Assembly (NCBI GenBank): GCA_964348755.1
Contig: CAYGDW010000099.1
Location: 1-5,612, forward strand
Length of the DNA stretch: 5,612 nt
Source: UBA7960 sp964348755
GTDB taxonomy: Bacteria; Bacteroidota; Bacteroidia; Bacteroidales; UBA7960
Reading direction: 5' to 3'
Below are positions 1-5,612 of the stretch, piece by piece (position 1 is the first letter of the stretch; the number at the start of each line of letters is the position of its first letter). The notes under the pieces are model-generated. The model saw only the letters and a list, made by a program, of their open reading frames with translations. It ran no database searches and was not told where the DNA came from. A program made the position numbers and the translations under genes.

Positions 1-280
1 AAACATAATTTTTATTAATCTGATTTGTTTGGCTTTATATATTTTTTCTGTTTTCCGGGTTGCATTTTTGAAAAAATTATTACTGCCACCTGAACAGTCT
101 GCGTATAAATGTTGCTTTGATAAAATGGGTGTACCGCCCTGAAAACAAGAGAAATCAGACAAAATAATGAGCTGAATTTTGAATTGTTTTTATGCACAAC
201 GAGGTACATCGAAAGTATTTTAACTTTGATGAGGGGCTCAAAGCAGGGCTAATGTTGCATGGAGTGGGAGGCAAAAGACA

Positions 281-337
281 GGGCTAAAGCCCCGAAGGGC
301 TTTGTTGGTTGTAACCCCAGCTTAAAAGCCGGGGTTA
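281..337. repeat. Tandem GC-rich hairpins, probable dispersed intergenic repeat
   Basis: Two inverted repeats sit 8 bases apart. The first pairs AAAGCCC (286-292) with GGGCTTT (297-303) across a CGAA loop, a perfect 7-bp stem. An alternative fold pairs GGGCT (281-285) with AGCCC (288-292). The second pairs TAACCCC (312-318) with GGGGTTA (331-337), continues past one A/C mismatch with GCT/AGC, and closes on a TAAA loop. From memory, elements of the form GGGCTAAAGCCC followed by CCCCGGCTTAAAAGCCGGGG recur between genes in Bacteroidota genomes; I could not verify this by search. Either stem could also act as a transcription terminator, but neither is followed by a clear T-run on either strand. 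Confidence 0.6.
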
Positions 338-509
338 ATGTTTTACGGATAGGGGTTTGTTTAAAATATAAACATACTTTTCAGGCCGAACCGGTGTGCT
401 GCAAATAATTGAGTGGATTTAGCGCATGGTGGTTAAGCCGCATTGAACATACAGCCACTGAATCAGGGTTGCTCCCCTTAAAATACGCTATCCTTCCTGT
501 TCAATAATG

Positions 510-524
510 GTATAAAATTTATAC
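510..524. repeat. Short A/T palindrome
   Basis: GTATAAA and TTTATAC form a perfect 7-bp inverted repeat around a single central A. It lies about 200 bases beyond the reductase stop codon, away from any candidate promoter, so a role as an operator is unsupported. A palindrome of this composition can arise by chance in A/T-rich DNA. Confidence 0.25.
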
Positions 525-725
525 TGGCGAATTCCAAATACCATGCAACACTATTCACAGCCTTTGCGGCCATTTACCAGGGCAGAAAATTACTTATAAA
601 AGCTAGCTGGAAATACATCAATTTTGTATTATGGGTCAATAAAAATCGGGCATTTCTATTAAACTTTATCACCTATTTTTCAACCGTGCCATCAAACCGA
701 AGGCTGAGGCTTCAGAAGCAACCAG

Positions 726-1721
726 CTAAACTTTTCCCAAAACCTCATTAATTTTTTTCAACTCCCATTCATCGAAATAGAGGTTGTTTAGCGCCTGGAG
801 GTTTTGATTGAGTTGTTCCTGGCTACTGGCCCCAATAAGCACCGAGGTAACGCGGCTGTCTTTTAGCAACCATGCAATAGCCATTTGGGCCAGTGACTGA
901 TTGCGATGACGGGCAATCTCGTTCAATTGCGATACAATAGCCATATTTTCAGGGGTAATTTGTTCGGGTCGCAAAAACCCGGTAGGCCTCCCTGCCCTGG
1001 AGTCCGCAGGGACTCCCCTCAAATACCTATCTGAAAGCATTCCCTGTGCCAATGGCGAAAATGCAATGCAACCAATCCCGTGTTTGTCGAGGGTGTCGAG
1101 CAGCCCACCTTCAACCCAACGATCGAGCATTGAGTATTTTGGTTGATGGATAAGGCAAGGCGTTCCTAATTCTCTAAGAATAGTGGCGGCCTGCTGAGTT
1201 TGTTGGGCGGAGTAGTTTGAGATTCCGGCATACAAAGCCTTGCCTTGCCTAACCACCTGATCGAGGGCCATCATCGTTTCTTCGAGTGGGGTGTCGGGAT
1301 CGGGACGGTGTGAGTAAAAGATATCTACATACTCCAGGCCCATGCGCTTAAGGCTCTGATCAAGGCTGCTAATCAGGTATTTTCGCGAGCCCCACTCGCC
1401 ATAAGGGCCTGGCCACATAAGATAGCCGGCCTTGGTAGATACAATTAACTCGTCGCGGTAAGGCCTCAGGTCGGAGGCAAGCACGCGCCCAAAATTTTCT
1501 TCGGCACTACCCGGAGGCGGGCCGTAGTTGTTGGCCAGGTCGAAATGTGTGATTCCTGCATCGAATGCGCGATGAATAATTTTACGGCCGTTTTCAAACA
1601 TATCAACCCCGCCAAAGTTGTGCCACAAACCCAGCGAAACAGCAGGGAGCAAAAGCCCGCTGCGGCCGGTGCGGTTGTATTTCATACCATTGTATCGCGA
1701 AGGGTTTGCCTGGTTTTCCAT
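726..1721 (-). CDS. gpr: Aldo/keto reductase, L-glyceraldehyde 3-phosphate reductase type (YghZ/AKR14-like)
   Basis: This 331-residue cytosolic NADPH-dependent oxidoreductase has the (beta/alpha)8-barrel aldo/keto reductase fold. The catalytic tetrad is visible: Asp61 and Tyr66 in FDLANNYGPPPG, Lys97 in STKAGY, and His138 in IFYSHRPD. The near-C-terminal VLIGASSQEQLNQN stretch (295-308) is the nucleotide-binding segment typical of the family. Similarity to E. coli YghZ, recalled from memory, is close throughout, including the N-terminal ANPxRY and SLGLWHNFG segments, MWPGPYG, SRKYL and DQSLKRMGLEYVDIFYSH. This supports the start at 1721 over Met13. Characterised relatives reduce L-glyceraldehyde 3-phosphate to glycerol 3-phosphate and detoxify methylglyoxal. 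The length is slightly below E. coli's roughly 346 residues because the C-terminal tail is shorter. The leader is A-rich with no Shine-Dalgarno motif. The gene is divergent from the pirin gene. The family is certain; the physiological substrate is inferred. Confidence 0.95.
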   Translation of the reverse strand: MENQANPSRYNGMKYNRTGRSGLLLPAVSLGLWHNFGGVDMFENGRKIIHRAFDAGITHFDLANNYGPPPGSAEENFGRVLASDLRPYRDELIVSTKAGYLMWPGPYGEWGSRKYLISSLDQSLKRMGLEYVDIFYSHRPDPDTPLEETMMALDQVVRQGKALYAGISNYSAQQTQQAATILRELGTPCLIHQPKYSMLDRWVEGGLLDTLDKHGIGCIAFSPLAQGMLSDRYLRGVPADSRAGRPTGFLRPEQITPENMAIVSQLNEIARHRNQSLAQMAIAWLLKDSRVTSVLIGASSQEQLNQNLQALNNLYFDEWELKKINEVLGKV

Positions 1722-1739
1722 ATCATTGGTTTTTTATTT

Positions 1740-1770
1740 CAAAGCTAAGCAATATGAGTTATTGAAAAAA
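1740..1770 (-). promoter_or_regulatory. Candidate Bacteroidota-type promoter of the reductase gene
   Basis: On the minus strand, TAGCTTTG (1747 down to 1740) matches the Bacteroidota -7 consensus TAnnTTTG exactly. A T-run ending in C (TTTTTTC, 1770 down to 1764) lies about 16-18 bases upstream and is only a weak -33 element compared with TTTG. Transcription would begin near 1735, giving a leader of about 13 bases before the ATG at 1721. Confidence 0.5.
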
Positions 1771-1814
1771 CTACAGCCAGATAAATTTTAGGGGAAGTAC
1801 CATTCGAGATTCAA

Positions 1815-1845
1815 TTTGGTTCATTCATAATTTTTTATACATTTA
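1815..1845 (+). promoter_or_regulatory. Candidate Bacteroidota-type promoter of the pirin gene
   Basis: TTTG (1815-1818) is followed, after a 19-base spacer, by TACATTTA (1838-1845). The second box differs from the -7 consensus TAnnTTTG only at its last base, and the spacing suits this promoter class. Initiation near 1850 would leave a leader of about 20 A-rich bases before the ATG at 1871. Confidence 0.5.
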
Positions 1846-1870
1846 CCCTAACAAACCCAAAAAAAATATT

Positions 1871-2887
1871 ATGTACAATAAGGCTATTTTCAACATAAAA
1901 CCACTGGGATTTATGTGGAATCCGCGCGACCCCTTTCTGTTTTGTGTTCACCACAACGATGATTTCCCGCGGGCCAATGACCATTTCGGTCCTGCAGCCT
2001 CGCTTGCCGGCCGCCACCTTGGTCAGGACTTTACAATTAAAGATGGATGGAGAATGTATCATGGAGAAACCATACCGGGTTTTCCGGCGCATCCACATCG
2101 GGGATTTGAAACGATAACAGTGGTATTGGAGGGTTTTGTTGATCACAGCGATTCGCACGGGGCTGCAGGGCGCTATGGTTTTGGCGATGTGCAATGGATG
2201 ACAGCCGGTAGCGGGCTACAGCACAGCGAAATGTTTCCTTTGCTCAACCAGGACAAGGGCAATCCGCTTGAACTTTTTCAGATTTGGCTTAACCTGCCCG
2301 CTCGCGACAAATTTGTGTCACCACATTTTAAAATGCTTTGGAATGAACAAATACCCAAAGTAACCATAACAGATACAAAGGGCAAGGCAACCGTGGTAAC
2401 ACTTATTGCCGGCCAACTTAACGGTGTTTCTGCTCCTTCGCCTGCCCCCGACTCCTACGCGGCAAAGCCTGAAAATGAAGTTGCCATTTGGCTAATAAAA
2501 ATGGAGCCGGGTGCAAATTGGACATTGCCGGCAGCAGGCCCTGCCGTAGAGCGATCATTGTATTTTTACAAAGGAGATCATATTGAAATAGGCGGTGTTA
2601 TAATTGACAATTACCATTCGGCAGAATTACTTAGCGAAATGGATATAATAATTGAAGCTGGCACACACGAATGCCGAATGCTGCTATTGCAAGCACGACC
2701 CATTGCAGAGCCAGTGGCCCAGCATGGTCCTTTTGTTATGAATTATCAGCCTGAAATTCAACAGGCCATAAGCGACTTCAGGCGCACCGGCTTTGGCGGC
2801 TGGCCATGGCCGCGTTATGACAACGTGCATGGACATGAAACCGGCCGCTTTGCCAGATATGCCGATGGCCGCCTTGAAAAACCCTGA
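1871..2887 (+). CDS. Pirin-family bicupin protein
   Basis: This 338-residue cytosolic protein belongs to the pirin branch of the cupin superfamily. The N-terminal cupin carries the family's metal ligands: His74 and His76 in FPAHPHRGFET, and His118 and Glu120 in TAGSGLQHSEMFP. These normally bind Fe(II) or another divalent metal. GDVQWMTAGSG and NPLELFQIWLNLP are strong pirin signatures. The second, pirin-C cupin spans roughly 175-290 and ends with EPVAQHGPFVMN. A further tail of about 35 residues (FGGWPWPRYDNVHGHETGR) makes it longer than classical pirins of 230-300 residues; similar tails occur in a larger-pirin subfamily. Relatives show quercetin dioxygenase activity or bind other proteins (transcription cofactor, pyruvate dehydrogenase regulator), so the activity here is unknown. 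Met1 is preferred over Met15 because of the A-rich leader and well-placed promoter, with conserved sequence beginning near residue 18. It ends 15 bases from the convergent peptidase gene. Confidence 0.93.
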   Translation: MYNKAIFNIKPLGFMWNPRDPFLFCVHHNDDFPRANDHFGPAASLAGRHLGQDFTIKDGWRMYHGETIPGFPAHPHRGFETITVVLEGFVDHSDSHGAAGRYGFGDVQWMTAGSGLQHSEMFPLLNQDKGNPLELFQIWLNLPARDKFVSPHFKMLWNEQIPKVTITDTKGKATVVTLIAGQLNGVSAPSPAPDSYAAKPENEVAIWLIKMEPGANWTLPAAGPAVERSLYFYKGDHIEIGGVIIDNYHSAELLSEMDIIIEAGTHECRMLLLQARPIAEPVAQHGPFVMNYQPEIQQAISDFRRTGFGGWPWPRYDNVHGHETGRFARYADGRLEKP

Positions 2888-2902
2888 TTAATTTTTTAAA
2901 CT

Positions 2903-5473
2903 TTACAGTCTTACTGTTGGCCCAAAAAACAAAGCATTCAGAAACAGGCGGTTGGTCCCAAACCAAAACCCACGGAAGTTGGGATTATCAAAAAAGCAAA
3001 TGATGTTTCCACGACCCATGCTGTAAACTATTATACCAACCGAATTTTCGATCATTGGCCGGTAAGGCTCAAAAACATACCCGCTCAAAAGGTTTTCGAG
3101 TGGAAAATAAAGCGGGTTGGCAAATGGGTTTTTGTTTGGCTTTGCAAAAGTATTACCAGATACAAACACCGGAATATCTCTGTTTATAAAGCCGTAACCA
3201 ATCGGATGAGTTATATCAATTTTGGCATTGAAAATACTGCCAGGATTTCGGCGCGCTCCCAATAGGTTGCTGCGTTCAGAATAAGGCACCATTGTATCAG
3301 CTTTTATTTCAGGAACTTTCACAAACTCAATATCGGCCAATCCGTTGCCCTGAAGCCAATTATTTGCATTTCCGATGGCAATAATATTTCCTCCGTTTCG
3401 CAGCCAGCGTTCAATAGCGTCGCGCCCTGCCTGATTTATTTCAGAATAGGACCCTGAAACCAAAACCAGGGTATTGTATCGCGACAAGTCCAAGTTGTTC
3501 AGGCGCGAGGTTTCTACCATGCTAACAGGCATATCAAATCGCTGGTCGAGCAGGTGCCATACTTCACCGGCTTCTCTACTGTTAACACCTTGCCCCACAG
3601 GCATCAGAATTACAGGTTTTTTTAATGAAACAAATGCGCTGCTGCCAAGATTAACCCCCCTGCTGCTGAGGCTTGAAGAAACCGAAAACACTTCAATACC
3701 AGCAATTTCAGCAGCTTTTTTAACAATTTCAAAAACTTTCTCTGCTTCAATATCCTGAATGGCTACCGGAACCAAAATACTTCCGTACCCAAATTCAACC
3801 TCCTGGTTATTAACATTCATTGCAAAATGCTGGGTTGCAACCCTGGTTCTAAGTCCTTGAGCTTGTATATAATACAATGCCTTTGCAGCGTAATAATCGT
3901 CCCATTTAAAAAGGTATGCATAATTGGTTTCTTGGGCGGATATTCTACCTTTTGGCGGCAGATTCACGGTTACCTCGTTTCCCATGAGTGAACCAAGTTG
4001 CCGGGCATTACTAATTTCGCCATAAGGAATATTGAAAGCCAGAGGAAGTGTCCATGCTGACACATCGTAAAAAAGGCTGTCTTCAAATTGGGTAATTTTT
4101 TCAAATGCTGACCTTACAAGCCTTGACTGAGGCTGATTGAGCGGGACAAGCCAGGCATACCCGGGTTTAAAATGCATATCACCCAAACGCAATGACTTAT
4201 TAATTTCAAAAACCTGTATGTTGTGAGTCAGCATTAAATCAATAAAATGATGGTTCAGGTTTTTGTCAGAAGGATGACCAACCAAATATGCCTTAACGGG
4301 TAATTTTCGGGCCTCTTCAATAGAAGTGCGAAAAAACCAACGAAGGTGTTCAAGCAACTCAAGCCGCAAATCGAGAGCGGCCTGGAGGGTAGAGAACGAA
4401 ACCAACACCTGGTTTCGAACTGTTTCGGAAAAATCGACCACGCCATGTATGGTTTCTACCCTGTGGCCTTTTGTGCCAGCCTGCTCGAACAATATACCAA
4501 TCCCCCCCCTGACATCGGGGTAAGATGATCCCTTTCCGTAATAAAAATCGTCAAAATCTTCTTCGGTATAATATAGTTGACCTTTACCATCGAAGGCCTT
4601 TGCGTGATATTGAGCCATTTTCATGGTAAGTTCATTGGTACGTTGTGGTGTATGGATGTTGCCACGCGAAGGCACGCCAGGCTGAAAGTAAAAGGTTGAA
4701 TTTGCTCCAAACTCGTGGTGGTCGGTATTTACGTTTGGCATCCAACGGTTATAATCGGCCAAACGTCCACGTGTTTCGGGCTGGGTTGCGGGCAGCCAAT
4801 CGCGGTTAAGGTCGAACCAATAATGGTTACTGCGCGATCCTGGCCACACGTCAAAAAATTCGCGACCGGCCGGATCAGGGTTTAAAATTCGGCCTCGATG
4901 CCTGTTTACCCAACTGGCAAACCGGTCCTGACCATCAGGATTCATGCTCGGATCAATAATTATGATCGTTTGATCGAGCATTTGTGCAACCTCAGGGCTA
5001 TTTGAGGCCAACAGGTAGTAAGCCACCAGCGGAGCAGCATTGTGTGCACTCGGCTCATTGCCATGCACACCATACCCGAGGCGAACAACTACAGGCATTG
5101 TGCTTATATCTGCCTCAGATGACCGGGCCGGATCGACAAGCACAAGGTGTTGCTGCCTGATCTGCTCAAGCCGTTTTTGGTTCTGTGGCGAGGTAATTAT
5201 CATGTGCACCAGCGGCCTTTGCTCATGCGAACGGCCATATTCATACAATACTGCCCTGTCAGAAACCGATGACAACAGCTGGAAATATGAGTGCAGGGGC
5301 GCATGATGCAAATGCCACTCCCCTATTTGAAAGCCGAAAAAACTTTCGGGGGTAGGAATTTTCTCATTGTAGTTGTGCTCCGGAAGGAAATATGTTAAAG
5401 GTTTGGCTGCAAAAGCACCGGCAGAATAAATTAATAACAAGGCCAATACAATACGGTAAGTCCTGATTTTCAT
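2903..5473 (-). CDS. Secreted M14-family zinc carboxypeptidase with C-terminal amidotransferase-like domain
   Basis: The 856-residue product starts with a signal peptide: basic MKIRTYR, a hydrophobic core, and a likely signal peptidase I site after AFA (residue 22). It should therefore act in the periplasm or outside the cell. There is no lipobox, and I see no C-terminal type IX sorting domain. The M14 domain covers about 45-385. Zinc ligands are His137 and Glu140 (GVHGNEP) and probably His253 (NTDHHEFG). NPDG (178-181), substrate-binding Asn223-Arg224 (FDLNRDW) and the general-base Glu330 (GILFEQAG) are also present, so it should be an active metallopeptidase. Residues 390-615 are a linker region I cannot assign. 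Residues about 618-850 resemble a class I glutamine amidotransferase fold (YNTLVLVSGSY, LRNGGNIIAIGNANN, ending FFDNPNFRGFWFGTNRLFLNALFFGP), without an evident catalytic Cys. Large M14 proteins of this layout are common in Bacteroidota; the substrate is unknown. It appears monocistronic. Confidence 0.93.
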   Translation of the reverse strand: MKIRTYRIVLALLLIYSAGAFAAKPLTYFLPEHNYNEKIPTPESFFGFQIGEWHLHHAPLHSYFQLLSSVSDRAVLYEYGRSHEQRPLVHMIITSPQNQKRLEQIRQQHLVLVDPARSSEADISTMPVVVRLGYGVHGNEPSAHNAAPLVAYYLLASNSPEVAQMLDQTIIIIDPSMNPDGQDRFASWVNRHRGRILNPDPAGREFFDVWPGSRSNHYWFDLNRDWLPATQPETRGRLADYNRWMPNVNTDHHEFGANSTFYFQPGVPSRGNIHTPQRTNELTMKMAQYHAKAFDGKGQLYYTEEDFDDFYYGKGSSYPDVRGGIGILFEQAGTKGHRVETIHGVVDFSETVRNQVLVSFSTLQAALDLRLELLEHLRWFFRTSIEEARKLPVKAYLVGHPSDKNLNHHFIDLMLTHNIQVFEINKSLRLGDMHFKPGYAWLVPLNQPQSRLVRSAFEKITQFEDSLFYDVSAWTLPLAFNIPYGEISNARQLGSLMGNEVTVNLPPKGRISAQETNYAYLFKWDDYYAAKALYYIQAQGLRTRVATQHFAMNVNNQEVEFGYGSILVPVAIQDIEAEKVFEIVKKAAEIAGIEVFSVSSSLSSRGVNLGSSAFVSLKKPVILMPVGQGVNSREAGEVWHLLDQRFDMPVSMVETSRLNNLDLSRYNTLVLVSGSYSEINQAGRDAIERWLRNGGNIIAIGNANNWLQGNGLADIEFVKVPEIKADTMVPYSERSNLLGARRNPGSIFNAKIDITHPIGYGFINRDIPVFVSGNTFAKPNKNPFANPLYFPLENLLSGYVFEPYRPMIENSVGIIVYSMGRGNIICFFDNPNFRGFWFGTNRLFLNALFFGPTVRL

Positions 5474-5485
5474 GATTGATTGATT
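5474..5485. repeat. Tetranucleotide tandem repeat next to the peptidase start codon
   Basis: Three copies of GATT (AATC on the coding strand) directly abut the ATG of the M14 peptidase. They occupy the translation-initiation region, and no Shine-Dalgarno motif is present. Copy-number change by slippage would shift leader spacing, not the reading frame. Three copies is a small number and may be chance. Confidence 0.4.
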
Positions 5486-5503
5486 TTGAAAAATTATAAG
5501 GCA

Positions 5504-5535
5504 TAAAAATAATCACTATTGTCCGATAAAGTAAA
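5504..5535 (-). promoter_or_regulatory. Weak candidate promoter of the M14 peptidase gene
   Basis: On the minus strand, TATTTTTA (5511 down to 5504) differs from TAnnTTTG at its last base, and TTTA (5535 down to 5532) lies 20 bases upstream as an imperfect -33 box. The leader would be about 25 bases long. The surrounding DNA is A/T-rich and offers other similar matches, for example TAATTTTT at 5496 down to 5489, so this assignment is tentative. Confidence 0.3.
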
Positions 5536-5555
5536 AAAGGTAGAATTTTATGCAT

Positions 5556-5583
5556 GAGATTCCTCACTACGTTCGGAAAGACA
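5556..5583. repeat. Imperfect palindrome resembling a dispersed intergenic repeat
   Basis: The segment starting GAGATTCCTCACTACG and ending TTCGGAAAGACA contains an interrupted stem: TTCC (5560-5563) pairs with GGAA (5575-5578), and AC (5566-5567) with GT (5571-5572), around a TAC loop. From memory, close variants of the form GAGATTCCTCACTTCG followed by TTCGGAATGACA are abundant between genes in many Bacteroidota and other environmental genomes. Here the last part reads GGAAAGACA. It lies upstream of the peptidase promoter candidate and marks the likely limit of that gene's leader. The biological role of these elements is not known to me. Confidence 0.5.
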
Positions 5584-5612
5584 TTCAGTTAGCTTTTTAT
5601 TAAGGGGGGTAG

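Larger units (their letters stand above)
1..725. other. Long intergenic region without a recognisable gene
   Basis: This 725-base stretch lies downstream of the minus-strand reductase gene and runs to the window edge. Reading all frames, I find only short or stop-interrupted open frames with no recognisable protein motif. The longest, a 64-residue minus-strand frame at 15-209, is rich in Phe, Lys, Ile and Ser, as expected from translating A/T-rich noncoding DNA. No tRNA cloverleaf or rRNA segment was noticed. The identifiable structures are the paired hairpins at 281-337 and the palindrome at 510-524. The gene beyond the left edge is not visible, so the real gap may be longer. Confidence 0.7.

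Noticed and set aside
15..209. A 64-residue minus-strand open frame
   Set aside because: It has A/T-driven composition, no recognisable motif and no clear promoter or homologue that I know, and is most likely a chance frame.
253..550. Inverted 10-mer: TGTTGCATGG (253-262) and its complement (541-550)
   Set aside because: An inverted match of this length is expected by chance fairly often in a region of this size, and no boundary features accompany it.
478..573. A 31-codon minus-strand frame (MAAKAVNSVAWYLEF...)
   Set aside because: It is too short, has no supporting initiation signal, and lies in an otherwise noncoding stretch.
409..603. Plus-strand frame open apart from one TAA (505-507), considered as a pseudogene fragment
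   Set aside because: The translation (GFSAWWLSRIEHTATESG and onward) matches no family I can name, and one stop in about 65 codons is not strong evidence of former coding.
709..719. Small palindrome GCTTCAGAAGC just after the reductase stop, considered as a terminator
   Set aside because: The stem is only 4 bp with a 3-base loop and no T-run follows on the minus strand.
1835..2194. A 119-residue minus-strand frame overlapping the pirin gene start
   Set aside because: It is antisense to a well-supported conserved gene and shows no motif of its own.
5364..5567. A 67-residue minus-strand frame overlapping the peptidase signal-peptide region
   Set aside because: It is out of frame with the signal peptide of the real gene and its product is unrecognisable.
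1..5612. A previously undescribed multi-gene system, CRISPR array, tRNA or mobile-element gene
   Set aside because: All three genes belong to known families in an ordinary arrangement. No regularly spaced repeats, transposase, integrase or RNA-gene signature was seen on either strand.

Overview
The window looks like ordinary chromosomal sequence from a member of the Bacteroidota, probably an environmental Bacteroidales or Marinilabiliales-type organism. The evidence is A/T-rich leaders without Shine-Dalgarno motifs before the start codons, candidate promoters resembling the Bacteroidota TTTG / TAnnTTTG (-33/-7) type, a large secreted M14 peptidase of a kind I associate with this phylum, and two intergenic elements that resemble dispersed repeats common in such genomes. 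The lineage is inferred from style, not from a marker gene.

Layout. Positions 1-725 hold no convincing gene. They contain a pair of adjacent GC-rich hairpins (281-337) in otherwise A/T-rich sequence, and a small A/T palindrome (510-524). An aldo/keto reductase of the YghZ / L-glyceraldehyde 3-phosphate reductase type lies on the minus strand (726-1721). A 149-base divergent intergenic region follows, with one candidate promoter in each direction. A pirin-family cupin protein is on the plus strand (1871-2887). It converges, with only 15 bases between stop codons, on a long minus-strand gene (2903-5473) for an exported M14 zinc carboxypeptidase with a C-terminal glutamine-amidotransferase-like domain. 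The right edge holds the leader of that gene and a short imperfect palindrome (5556-5583) resembling a dispersed intergenic repeat.

The three genes are not one operon. The reductase and pirin genes are divergent and could share regulation. Both families have been linked to carbonyl, redox or central-metabolic stress, so a common response is possible but not shown. The peptidase is an independent transcription unit whose product would leave the cytoplasm and cleave peptides outside it. I see no defence system, mobile-element gene, CRISPR array, RNA gene or clearly new multi-gene system. The items most worth a second look are the two repeat-like elements, and the peptidase's amidotransferase-like domain, which appears to lack the catalytic cysteine.
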